From positions 59,061 through 123,060 of the forward strand of contig CAZTJF010000011.1 of the NCBI GenBank assembly GCA_964613805.1: a DNA stretch of 64,000 bases, read 5' to 3'. This document shows positions 9,422 to 17,700 of this stretch, piece by piece. The notes under the pieces were generated by a model that was given only the letters and a program-made list of their open reading frames with translations, ran no database searches and was not told where the DNA came from. This DNA comes from XYD12-FULL-36-8 sp964613805. Lineage in GTDB: Bacteria; Bacteroidota; Ignavibacteria; Ignavibacteriales; Ignavibacteriaceae. Position 1 is the stretch's first letter, and every line of letters starts with the position of its first letter. Made by a program: the position numbers and the translations under genes.

Positions 9422-10042
9422 CTAAAAAAAATATGAAATGCCTGCTAACAAATAAATTCCGGTAAATTCAATACTCGCATATTTAGAATCTTCCGTAAAT
9501 ATTGAGCCATTTGCATATCTGAATTTTATCTCAGAGTTAGCGCTAATATTATGGAATAAATTATATAAGATTCCTGTCCCACAATCTACCCCAATACCGT
9601 TTTCACTTTTCATTACATCTAACTTTTCTGAGTAATCAACTTTGATCAGATTTAAATAACTTAAATAAAATGATAGATTAGCTGATATATAAGATTTGAG
9701 CTTTGAATCGGATTTATTAAAAAAGTACTGATAACCAAAACTTATTGGGACACCATGAAAAACCCATTCTGAACTTCTCTGTCGACCTCTTGCTGTCATT
9801 TTCGAATTTATATATTCTATCCCACACCATATACTACTATTTTCATTCAAAAAATAAATCAAGAAAACACCAACATTATAACCAAATTTTTGAGTTCGTT
9901 CAGGGTAATCATTAAAAGTATAGAGGATTTCAGAAGGGTACAAATAGTTAATACCACAATTCACCTTCAAGCATAAAGGAGAATCTTGTGCTAATAAAGA
10001 AATATTGAGAATTAAGAATGACACGAAAAAATAATTCTTCAT
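9422..10042 (-). CDS. Small outer-membrane beta-barrel-like protein
   Basis: Protein of 206 residues with a Sec signal peptide (FFVSFLILNISLLAQ) and a body of short amphipathic strands rich in Tyr, Phe and Ser, ending in an aromatic residue (AGISYFF). This pattern fits a small OmpA/OmpW-like outer-membrane barrel of 8 strands. No closer assignment is possible. It lies 24 bases downstream of ribBA on the same strand and could be the last gene of the tgt-yajC-ribBA transcript or have its own promoter. Confidence 0.6.
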   Translation of the reverse strand: MKNYFFVSFLILNISLLAQDSPLCLKVNCGINYLYPSEILYTFNDYPERTQKFGYNVGVFLIYFLNENSSIWCGIEYINSKMTARGRQRSSEWVFHGVPISFGYQYFFNKSDSKLKSYISANLSFYLSYLNLIKVDYSEKLDVMKSENGIGVDCGTGILYNLFHNISANSEIKFRYANGSIFTEDSKYASIEFTGIYLLAGISYFF

Positions 10043-10066
10043 CTTGGTTTGCTAAGCACCCAAAAA

Positions 10067-11263
10067 TTATTGTAAAATTATATGCCCCAGCTTATCTCTC
10101 TTTGTTTTGAGATAGCGTTCATTGTTTTCATTCGCAGGCATTTCGATAGGAACACGTTCGACAATTTCGAGTCCATAACCCTTTAGTCCAATAACTTTTT
10201 TAGGATTATTGGTCAGTAGTCGAATTTTTCTAACTCCAAGATCAAGCAATATCTGGGCACCAATTCCATAATCACGTAAATCTGGTTTGAAGCCGAGTGC
10301 TTCATTTGCTTCAACTGTGTCTTTTCCTTCATCTTGAAGTTTATATGCTAAAATTTTATTTGTAAGACCTATTCCCCTTCCCTCCTGCCGCATATAAACC
10401 AGTACACCGCTTCCAGCTTGTTCAATTTGTTCAAGAGCAGAGTTCAATTGATCATGACAATCACATCTTAAGGAATGAAATACATCTCCGGTTAAACATT
10501 CGGAATGCATGCGAACAAGCGTTGGTTCATCTGGATTTATTTTCCCTTTCACTAACGCAATTTGTTTTTTATGATCTAATAAATTTTTATAAAGATTCAG
10601 ATGAAACTCTCCATGCTTAGTTGGAAAGTTAATATCTGTAATCTTCTCAACTAATCTTTCCTTTGTAATCCGATATGTTATTATATCCTTAACAGTAACA
10701 ATTTTAAGATTGAATTTCTTAGCAATTTTCAAAAGATCGGGAACCCTTGCCATCTCACCACTATCTTTCAAAATTTCGCAAAGAACACCGCCTGGATTTA
10801 GCTTTGCTAATCTGCATAAATCAAAAGTAGCTTCGGTATGCCCGGCTCTTCTCAAAACTCCCTCTTCAAAAGCTTTGAGCGGAAAGATGTGACCTGGTCT
10901 TGCAAAATCAGATGCTTTGGAATTCGGATCGGTTAGTTTTTTTATTGTTAATGCACGATCAGCTGCAGAAATACCGGTTGTTGTTCCTTCAATTGCATCT
11001 ACAGTAACAGTAAATTGAGTTCCATGTAAAGCAGAATTCTGATCAACCATTAAAGGAAGTCCAAGCTCATCTAATCGCTTTCCGCTGAGAGGTACGCACA
11101 ACATTCCCCTTCCGTGCGTTACCATAAAATTTACAATATCGGGAGTAATGTACTCAGCAGCACAAACGAAATCACCTTCGTTTTCACGTTCTTCATCATC
11201 AACAATGATTATGACTCTGCCGAGTTTTATTTCTTCAATTGCTTCTTCTACCGAACAAAACAT
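10067..11263 (-). CDS. ribBA: Bifunctional DHBP synthase / GTP cyclohydrolase II
   Basis: Riboflavin biosynthesis enzyme of 398 residues. Residues 1-200 are RibB (3,4-dihydroxy-2-butanone-4-phosphate synthase): DDEERENEGDF, THGRGMLCVP and GHTEATFDLCRLA with its acidic and His ligands. Residues 205-398 are RibA (GTP cyclohydrolase II): the zinc site CLTGDVFHSLRCDCHDQ, then MRQEGRGIGLTNK and DLRDYGIGAQIL. Both halves look complete, so both activities are expected. It starts with ATG 37 bases after yajC. No FMN riboswitch was seen upstream, which fits its position inside an operon. Confidence 0.95.
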   Translation of the reverse strand: MFCSVEEAIEEIKLGRVIIIVDDEERENEGDFVCAAEYITPDIVNFMVTHGRGMLCVPLSGKRLDELGLPLMVDQNSALHGTQFTVTVDAIEGTTTGISAADRALTIKKLTDPNSKASDFARPGHIFPLKAFEEGVLRRAGHTEATFDLCRLAKLNPGGVLCEILKDSGEMARVPDLLKIAKKFNLKIVTVKDIITYRITKERLVEKITDINFPTKHGEFHLNLYKNLLDHKKQIALVKGKINPDEPTLVRMHSECLTGDVFHSLRCDCHDQLNSALEQIEQAGSGVLVYMRQEGRGIGLTNKILAYKLQDEGKDTVEANEALGFKPDLRDYGIGAQILLDLGVRKIRLLTNNPKKVIGLKGYGLEIVERVPIEMPANENNERYLKTKRDKLGHIILQ

Positions 11264-11300
11264 AAAAGATGAATGTTTGAATGAATGAATTTGATTAAAA

Positions 11301-11615
11301 TTAATTTCCTTCTTTTGAAGTAATCACACTTGCCACTGCCGATCTTTCAAATTTCATTTTAACATTATCTCCAACTTGCAAAAGAACAGTCTTCTCATCA
11401 ATACCGGCAATTGTACCATGCAACCCACCGCTCGTAATAACTTTATCACCCTTCTGCATATTAGAAAGCATTTTTTCTCTTTCCTTTGCACGCTTTTGCT
11501 GCGGTCTGATTATCATGAAATAAAAAATTAAAAAGATCGCACCAAACATTATCAATGTGCTGATAAGATTTGAGCTTCCTCCGCCTTGCGGTGCCATTGC
11601 TATTAATAGTTCCAA
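11301..11615 (-). CDS. yajC: Preprotein translocase subunit YajC
   Basis: Small single-span membrane protein, 104 residues, partner of SecDF. One transmembrane helix (about residues 17-35) is followed by MIIRPQQKRAKEREKML and the KGDKVITSGGLHGTI motif that defines the family. The start is TTG immediately after the tgt stop codon; a GGAGGAT ribosome site lies inside the last tgt codons, which supports this start and implies coupling. The tgt-yajC pair is a widely conserved arrangement. Confidence 0.92.
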   Translation of the reverse strand: MELLIAMAPQGGGSSNLISTLIMFGAIFLIFYFMIIRPQQKRAKEREKMLSNMQKGDKVITSGGLHGTIAGIDEKTVLLQVGDNVKMKFERSAVASVITSKEGN

Positions 11616-12764
11616 CTAATCCTCCAAATTATTTTGATTTATAGAAAGTTTATTAATTATCTGCGATTTCCATTCAAGGAAATTTCCATCCAATATTTTT
11701 GTCCTCGCTGTTCTCATCAAATTTAAGTAAAAGTATAAATTGTGAATGCTCGCAAGTTCAAGAGCAAGAATTTCCTTAGCAATAAATAGATGCCGAATAT
11801 AAGCACGAGAAAAATTTTTACAAGTGCAACACTCACAGACTTCGTCAACAGGACTATAATCATCTTTGTATCGTGCATTCCGCATCGAAAGAATTCCGTT
11901 ATATGTAAACAAATAAGCATTACGTGCATTTCTTGTCGGCATAACGCAATCAAACATATCAATTCCTCTTTCGATTGCCTCAAGAAGATTTTCCGGTCTG
12001 CCCACACCCATCAAATATCTCGGTTTACTCTCAGGCAAAAAATCCGTAGTAAAATTAACCATCTCGTACATCGTTTCAGTCGGTTCACCAACTGCCAATC
12101 CACCGATTGCATAACCATTGAAATCCAGTTCGATTATTTCCTTAGCGGATCTTTCTCTCAAATCTTTATAAACACTGCCTTGAATAATACCAAACAAATT
12201 TTGATCAAAACCATATTTTGGTTTCGATGATTCAAAAACATTTTTTGCATGAGCTGCCCAATCTGAAGTAAGCTTAACAGATTTTTGAGCATAGTCATAC
12301 TCACAAGGATAAGGAGTACATTCATCAAGAACCATCATTATATCAGAACCAATTATTCGTTGAGTTTCTATTACATTTTGCGGAGTAAAAAAATGCTTAG
12401 AGCCATCAAGATGAGAGCTAAATTCAACTCCATCTTTTTTTAAATGTCTTAAATCAGCGAGTGAAAAAATCTGAAAACCTCCACTGTCAGTTAGAATTGG
12501 TCTATCCCAATTCATAAACGTATGCAAGCCGCCGGCTTTTTCTAGAACATCGGTTCCAGGTCTCAGATAAAGATGATAAGTATTTGAAAGAACAATTTTA
12601 GCATTAAGATGATTTTTTAAACAATCCTGATTTACTGCCTTAACCGTGCCTTGAGTTCCGACAGGCATGAACACAGGAGTTTCAATTTCACCATGCTCTG
12701 TTTTTATCACTCCAACTCTTGCTTTGGAATTTTTATCCTTCGCTGAAATCTCAAAGCTTAACAA
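11616..12764 (-). CDS. tgt: tRNA-guanine transglycosylase
   Basis: Exchanges guanine 34 for preQ1 in tRNAs with GUN anticodons. The catalytic region DSGGFQIFSL contains the general-base Asp and the FDCVMPTRNARNAYLF loop carries the nucleophilic Asp. The zinc site is CECCTCKNFSRAYIRHLF, with the cysteines and following His in place. The length of 382 residues is typical. The start appears to be TTG with only a weak ribosome site. First gene of the run tgt-yajC-ribBA, with an intergenic dispersed repeat upstream. Confidence 0.95.
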   Translation of the reverse strand: MLSFEISAKDKNSKARVGVIKTEHGEIETPVFMPVGTQGTVKAVNQDCLKNHLNAKIVLSNTYHLYLRPGTDVLEKAGGLHTFMNWDRPILTDSGGFQIFSLADLRHLKKDGVEFSSHLDGSKHFFTPQNVIETQRIIGSDIMMVLDECTPYPCEYDYAQKSVKLTSDWAAHAKNVFESSKPKYGFDQNLFGIIQGSVYKDLRERSAKEIIELDFNGYAIGGLAVGEPTETMYEMVNFTTDFLPESKPRYLMGVGRPENLLEAIERGIDMFDCVMPTRNARNAYLFTYNGILSMRNARYKDDYSPVDEVCECCTCKNFSRAYIRHLFIAKEILALELASIHNLYFYLNLMRTARTKILDGNFLEWKSQIINKLSINQNNLED

Positions 12765-12785
12765 TTAAATGTTTACCTTATACAA

Positions 12786-12882
12786 AAAGTGGCTAAAGCC
12801 ATTAGACTTTTGATGCTTTAGTAACCCCAGCTTTAAAGATGGGGTTAGAAATAGCATACTTGAAGGGGACTTTAGTCCCATA
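12786..12882. repeat. Dispersed three-hairpin repeat, copy 1
   Basis: Composite element of three stem-loops: GGCTAAAGCC at 12791-12800, a longer palindrome at 12823-12846 with arms AACCCCA and TGGGGTT, and GGGACTTTAGTCCC at 12866-12879. A second copy in inverted orientation lies at 52170-52266 with the same order of hairpins and matching sequence between them. It occupies the 249-base gap between tgt and the DCC protein gene. No open reading frame is credible here. Confidence 0.75.
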
Positions 12883-13013
12883 ATTTTCTATTCCTGTTTT
12901 CCAGGTGGAAACCGATGTAATATAATCAATCTGAAAGCATTTAGAATTATTTCGTACAAAATTACTTCAAATATTTCCAACTGCCAATTTGTGATTTGTG
13001 GTGAGTAAAGAAA

Positions 13014-13415
13014 TCAATCGGTAAGAAATCTACCTTTGACCTCTTCAGTAGGAATTCGACAAGAATCTCTTTTTCCAAACCATTTATAGCGGTTTCGTGC
13101 AATGAAATCATAAACTACGTCACGCATTGGTTTAGGCAAAATTGAAAATACATAGACAAGTTTCCACATCCCATCAAGTCTTTTTACAATTTGTAATGCG
13201 GCAGATGATTTAGTGAATAGTTTATCATTCAGCACCAAAACTATCGTTTCAATTTTTAGTGGGTTGAAGTTTTTTTCTTTTAAGATTTTCTGAGCTGTGT
13301 CAGACTGTAAAGAAGCGAATCTAAAATGTTTATTCCTATCACGATCAATAATAAAGTTCACCCAGAAATTGCAAAAGTTGCACATGCCGTCAAAAAGAAT
13401 GAGATGGGAATTCAA
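13014..13415 (-). CDS. DCC family thiol-disulfide oxidoreductase-like protein (DUF393)
   Basis: Protein of 133 residues beginning LILFDGMCNFCNFWVNFIIDRD, the DxxCxxC motif that names the DCC family, followed by FRFASLQSDTAQKIL. The two cysteines suggest redox activity, but the family has no firm biochemical role. The C-terminal FIARNRYKWFGKRDSCRIP segment is also typical. It ends the minus-strand run that begins with thyX and lies 12 bases after the CNNM/CBS gene. Confidence 0.85.
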   Translation of the reverse strand: MNSHLILFDGMCNFCNFWVNFIIDRDRNKHFRFASLQSDTAQKILKEKNFNPLKIETIVLVLNDKLFTKSSAALQIVKRLDGMWKLVYVFSILPKPMRDVVYDFIARNRYKWFGKRDSCRIPTEEVKGRFLTD

Positions 13416-13427
13416 ACTGAAGAATGG

Positions 13428-14657
13428 CTATTCGTGGTCAGACTCAGCAACCAGTTTAACCACTTCAATACTTTTATTGGATGCCCTTGCGATAAGAAAA
13501 TTAAAATGGCTAATTTTTATATTTTCGCCCTGGATAGGTATTCTGCCTAAAGAAGATGTGATATAGCCTGCAAGGGTCTCATAATCGCCGGTGGGAAGGT
13601 TCAGGTTGTATTTTTCATTAATAAAATCAACTTCAACTTTACCACTCATTAAATACGTTCTATCGGCAATCTTCCTGCAAATATTTTCCTCGACATCGTA
13701 TTCATCTCTTATTTCACCAAAAAGTTCTTCGATAATATCTTCCATTGTAACCAAACCGGCTGTTCCTCCAAACTCATCTACAACAATAGCAATTGATATT
13801 TGATTAGACAGAAACTCATTAAGCAATTCATTACTCTTCTTGGTTTCTGGTACAAATAATATTTTTTTAACGATCGCTTGAACATTTTTAGGAGAAGTAA
13901 AGATATCATACAAATAGATCACTCCTTTTATGTTATCAAAACTTTCTTCATATACCGGCAGTTTTGAATAACCGGAATCAATAAAAACTGCAATTACTTC
14001 TTCAATACTTTGAGTTAATTCAATCCCAACAATTTCAGTTCTGGGACGCATAGCTTCATACACTCTTTGATCAGCAAGATTCAGCACTTTACTGATGATA
14101 TTACTTTCATTTTTATCAACGATTCCGGCTTCGTGACTTTCTTTGACTAATGTATCTATTGTTTCTCGATTAAATAGACTATTTATACTAACTTCATTAG
14201 AAGCGGTGGTGTTCGTTAACTTTGAGGACAACCATGAAATGAATTTTACGAAGGGATGCAATATGAATGAAATCCCTCTTAGAAAGAAAGAGGCAAATAA
14301 ATTAAAACGATCAGCGAATTCACGAGCTAAGTATTTGGGAATCAGTTCCCCCAAAAATAGAAGTATAAGTGTGGTTATGATCAAAATTGAAAATTCATCT
14401 AAATCAAAAATGCTTGAAAGTAATACTGCAGATAAAGAAGCAAATGCAATATTGGCAATATTATTTCCTAGTAGCATAGTCGAGAAAAAGTTTTGAGGAT
14501 TTTTGCTAAAGAAAAGTGCACTTTGGGCTGCTAAGTTTTTTTTACGTGCTTTTATCTCTAGTTTAATTTTATCTGAAAGAATAAATGCAATCTCAGCAGC
14601 AGAAAAAAAAGCGCTGATTGCTAAAAGGATGATTAATATTAAAAGATCGTTTATCAA
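13428..14657 (-). CDS. CNNM/CBS-domain protein (HlyC/CorC family)
   Basis: Membrane protein of 409 residues. The N-terminal CNNM domain (about residues 1-185) begins ILIILLAISAFFSAAEIAF, with the family's AEIAF signature and several membrane helices. A CBS pair follows (MRPRTEIVGIEL to EDIIEELFGEIRDEYD), and the C-terminal CorC/HlyC domain contains the GDYETLAGYI motif. Family members are linked to Mg2+ or Co2+ transport. The Bacteroidetes gliding protein GldE has the same architecture and cannot be excluded. It starts directly after the stop of the upstream lipoprotein gene. Confidence 0.88.
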   Translation of the reverse strand: MINDLLILIILLAISAFFSAAEIAFILSDKIKLEIKARKKNLAAQSALFFSKNPQNFFSTMLLGNNIANIAFASLSAVLLSSIFDLDEFSILIITTLILLFLGELIPKYLAREFADRFNLFASFFLRGISFILHPFVKFISWLSSKLTNTTASNEVSINSLFNRETIDTLVKESHEAGIVDKNESNIISKVLNLADQRVYEAMRPRTEIVGIELTQSIEEVIAVFIDSGYSKLPVYEESFDNIKGVIYLYDIFTSPKNVQAIVKKILFVPETKKSNELLNEFLSNQISIAIVVDEFGGTAGLVTMEDIIEELFGEIRDEYDVEENICRKIADRTYLMSGKVEVDFINEKYNLNLPTGDYETLAGYITSSLGRIPIQGENIKISHFNFLIARASNKSIEVVKLVAESDHE

Positions 14658-15137
14658 TTAGTAAACCCTTTGGATTTTAATATTTTCAATTTTATATGAA
14701 AATGTTTCATCGTTTGATTCTTTAAACATCAGTATGACTTTAATTGGAGTATAAACATCCAGTTCCTTTTTGATTGGAATACCAGATGGAGTATTAAACA
14801 AAAAATCTCTTTCAGCATCTGCAAGAACATGGGTATTTCCGTCTTCCACTTTAGGAGAAAAAATCGGGATGATGGAATATAATTGATTATCGTTCTGTAA
14901 AATAGAAATTTTAGTCAAGCTTAAATTTTTAATATCGCAAGATTCATCATTAGCTAATTTTATTTCACCTGAGAGATGGAATGAACCCGGTCCGCCTGGC
15001 ATCAAGTTCAGCCATGCTTCAATCTTTATTTCTTTCACTGATAAAGCTAACCCATCATTCCTTTGATGACTTGCGCAGTTTGTTCCAAGTAACATCACGA
15101 TAAAAATAAGCATGATCGTCTGATAAAAACTTTTCAT
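14658..15137 (-). CDS. Predicted lipoprotein, LEA/immunoglobulin-like
   Basis: Protein of 159 residues. A signal peptide ends in LLGTNC (Cys21), a lipobox with an unusual Asn before the cysteine. The body (EIKIEAWLNLMPGGPGSFHLSGEIKLAND) looks like a single beta sandwich, with pairing of strands across a GIPIKKELDVYTP segment. I do not recognise a family with confidence. It is packed between the UbiA-like gene (five bases upstream) and the CNNM gene (no gap), so it is part of that transcript and probably an envelope protein. Confidence 0.65.
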   Translation of the reverse strand: MKSFYQTIMLIFIVMLLGTNCASHQRNDGLALSVKEIKIEAWLNLMPGGPGSFHLSGEIKLANDESCDIKNLSLTKISILQNDNQLYSIIPIFSPKVEDGNTHVLADAERDFLFNTPSGIPIKKELDVYTPIKVILMFKESNDETFSYKIENIKIQRVY

Positions 15138-15142
15138 AAAAA

Positions 15143-16015
15143 TTAGCGATATATTATTAACACCACTGTTAAGACATAGAGCACAAGATTCAATATCATT
15201 GGAACATCAGATAATAATATTTCCGCAGCATTTTCTCCTTTCTTCCCGACATAAACAAGGTACATGTATCTAAAAATGCCAAAAACTATGAACGGAGTTG
15301 TATAAATCAGATACTCAGTTTTAAAAACGGTTATTGTTCGTTGTGAAACTGTGTAAAGCGCATAACAAATAATTACTCCCGCAGAAGTAACGGTTGACAT
15401 TTGATTTATGAAATCGGAAGAATAGTGAGCTAAAACCTTCCTCGTGGTGTTACTATCATCATCTGTTTTATGCTTCAGTTCAGAACCTCTTTTCATAACA
15501 GCCAGAAAAAGTGAGATGAACATTGTAGTAAGTATCAACCAGCTTGAAATCTCTACATTGATAATATATGCTCCGCCTAAAATTCGCAACATAAAACCGG
15601 CGGCAATTGTAAACACATCAAGAATTACAATGTGCTTTAATTTGATAGAATATAAAATTGTGATAATGAAATAAGAGCATACCGTAATACTGAAATAAAG
15701 ATTTGTAAAGAACAATAACAAGAATGAAATAATTGCCAGAATAAAAGCAGTTAATATTGCTGTATTTTTTGAAACTGTGCCTGCAGGAATCGGCCTGAAT
15801 TTCTTTACTGGATGAACTTTATCTTCATTTATGTCAACCAGATCGTTGATGATGTATATAGAACTTGACATGAATGAAAAAATTAAAAATCCAAATACTG
15901 ATAACTTTACATAATTTAACTCAAACAAGTGCTGAGAGAAAATTAAGGGAATAAAAATGAAAAAGTTCTTAATCCACTGGGGAATTCTTAACAGATTAAA
16001 ATAAATCTTAAACAT
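15143..16015 (-). CDS. UbiA-superfamily prenyltransferase, DPPR synthase-like
   Basis: Polytopic membrane protein of 290 residues with about eight or nine helices. The first Asp-rich motif is NDLVDINEDKVHP (N57-P69) followed by KKFRPIPAGT. This His-Pro variant resembles decaprenyl-phosphate phosphoribosyltransferase (the Rv3806c type) more than quinone or heme prenyltransferases. That enzyme puts phosphoribose from PRPP on a polyprenyl phosphate. It overlaps the mutase gene by one base (TGATG). If the assignment holds, the cell makes a polyprenyl-phospho-pentose donor. The function is inferred from the motif only. Confidence 0.75.
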   Translation of the reverse strand: MFKIYFNLLRIPQWIKNFFIFIPLIFSQHLFELNYVKLSVFGFLIFSFMSSSIYIINDLVDINEDKVHPVKKFRPIPAGTVSKNTAILTAFILAIISFLLLFFTNLYFSITVCSYFIITILYSIKLKHIVILDVFTIAAGFMLRILGGAYIINVEISSWLILTTMFISLFLAVMKRGSELKHKTDDDSNTTRKVLAHYSSDFINQMSTVTSAGVIICYALYTVSQRTITVFKTEYLIYTTPFIVFGIFRYMYLVYVGKKGENAAEILLSDVPMILNLVLYVLTVVLIIYR

Positions 16016-17667
16016 CAGAATACTGCCGTTTCCTCGTAAACACCAAAAACTTTTTTAAGTTCTTCTGTCATCTCTCCAAGTGTAACATAATTCAATGCAG
16101 CACTAACAAATGAAGGCATTAGATTTCTATTTTCGACTGCAGCTAATCTTATAACTTCTAAACTTTTTTCAACAGCTTTTGGATTTCGCTTTGATCTTAA
16201 CGCCGTTAATCTTTCCTTTTGCATTTTTTCAACTTCTCGAGATACTGTGAGAATTGGAATATCAACCTTTTCATTTTCTTCAAAAAACTCATTCACTCCT
16301 ACAATAAATTTCTCTTTTCTTTCAACTTCTTTCTGATAACGGTATGCGGCATCAGCAATTTCTTTTTGGAAATAACCTGATTCAATTGCCGGAATCACAC
16401 CGCCAAAAGCATCTATCTGATCAAAAATTTCGTTTGCTTGCTTTTCCATTTTTTCAGTCAATGCCTCCACAAAATAACTTCCGCCAAGCGGATCGACAGT
16501 ATTGATTACGCCTGTTTCATAAGCAATCAGTTGTTGAGTCCGCAGAGCAATCTTCACAGCTTTTTCGCTTGGAAGTGCCAGCGTTTCATCCATGGAGTTT
16601 GTGTGCAAGGATTGAGTTCCACCTAATACACCTGCTAATGCTTGAAAAGCAGTCCGCACAATATTATTCTCTGGCTGCTGAGCGGTTAGTGTACATCCTG
16701 CAGTTTGAGTGTGAAAACGAAGCCACCAAGAGCGCGGATTTTTTGCTCCATATCTTTCCTTCATTCTTTTAGCATAAATTTTTCTTGCTGCTCTGAACTT
16801 GGCAATCTCTTCAAAAAAATCTAAGTGAGAATTAAAGAAAAAAGAAATTCTTGGTGCAAATTCGTCCACATTCATTCCTCTGTCAATACATGCTTCAATA
16901 TAAGCAAAACCATCAGCTAATGTGTATGCAAGTTCTTGTACCGAAGTTGAACCAGCTTCTCTAATGTGATAACCACTCACGGAAACAGGATTCCATTGAG
17001 GAACATCCTTAGTACAATATTCAATCATATCAACAATAATTCGCATGGAAGGATGAGGAGGATAGATATATTCTTTTTGAGCTATGTATTCTTTAAGTAT
17101 ATCGTTCTGTAATGTACCTCGAAGATTTTTGAAATCTACATTCTGTTTTTTGGAAACTGCAAGATAAAATGCGAAAATCATTGCGGCAGGCGAATTGATT
17201 GTCATAGAAGTTGAAACTTTATCAAGCGGAATTTTATCGAACAAAATTTCCATATCTTCCAATGAAGAAATTGATACTCCGCAAATTCCAACTTCGCCTT
17301 CGCTCATAGGAGAATCAGAATCCCAGCCCATAAGTGTAGGTAAGTCAAACGCAACAGATAATCCTGTTTGACCATAATTTAACAAGTAATGAAATCGCCT
17401 GTTAGTATCTTCAGGAGAGCCAAAACCGGCAAACTGTCTCATCGTCCAAATTTTACCGCGGTAACCATTTACATGAATTCCGCGAGTGAACGGATACTCA
17501 CCGGGGAAACCAATTTCGCTTAAGTAATTAATGTTTTCAATTTCATCCGGACCATAAAATGGTTCAACATGTTCCCCACTAACAGTGGTAAACTTCATTC
17601 CAGTAGTTTTAGCAAGTCCAGCTTTTTTCTGAAATGAATTTCTTTTGTCTTTGTAGTTTGAATCCAT
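16015..17667 (-). CDS. Acyl-CoA mutase large subunit, isobutyryl-CoA mutase-type active site
   Basis: B12-dependent mutase of 550 residues with the TIM-barrel catalytic domain only; it stops before any DxHxxG cobalamin domain, so a separate small subunit is needed and is not in the window. Two residues that separate methylmalonyl- from isobutyryl-CoA mutase are of the isobutyryl type: F79 in MRQFAGF (Tyr in methylmalonyl-CoA mutase) and Q197 in EYIAQKEYIYPP (Arg in methylmalonyl-CoA mutase). H234 in SGYHIREAG is the conserved active-site His. Automated annotation would likely call it methylmalonyl-CoA mutase. It lies 33 bases after mutL and overlaps the UbiA-like gene by one base. Confidence 0.85.
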   Translation of the reverse strand: MDSNYKDKRNSFQKKAGLAKTTGMKFTTVSGEHVEPFYGPDEIENINYLSEIGFPGEYPFTRGIHVNGYRGKIWTMRQFAGFGSPEDTNRRFHYLLNYGQTGLSVAFDLPTLMGWDSDSPMSEGEVGICGVSISSLEDMEILFDKIPLDKVSTSMTINSPAAMIFAFYLAVSKKQNVDFKNLRGTLQNDILKEYIAQKEYIYPPHPSMRIIVDMIEYCTKDVPQWNPVSVSGYHIREAGSTSVQELAYTLADGFAYIEACIDRGMNVDEFAPRISFFFNSHLDFFEEIAKFRAARKIYAKRMKERYGAKNPRSWWLRFHTQTAGCTLTAQQPENNIVRTAFQALAGVLGGTQSLHTNSMDETLALPSEKAVKIALRTQQLIAYETGVINTVDPLGGSYFVEALTEKMEKQANEIFDQIDAFGGVIPAIESGYFQKEIADAAYRYQKEVERKEKFIVGVNEFFEENEKVDIPILTVSREVEKMQKERLTALRSKRNPKAVEKSLEVIRLAAVENRNLMPSFVSAALNYVTLGEMTEELKKVFGVYEETAVF

Positions 17668-17700
17668 GCTTTAACCTTTTCAATTCTAAGTGATTTTTTT

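Noticed and set aside
11264..11300. FMN riboswitch upstream of ribBA
   Set aside because: Only 37 bases separate it from yajC; far too short and without RFN-element sequence.
11790..12230. 146-codon frame antisense to tgt
   Set aside because: tgt motifs on the other strand are intact over the same bases; no start context.
16015..17667. Full-length methylmalonyl-CoA mutase including its B12 domain
   Set aside because: The frame ends at residue 550 without a DxHxxG cobalamin motif, and two substrate residues are of isobutyryl type.
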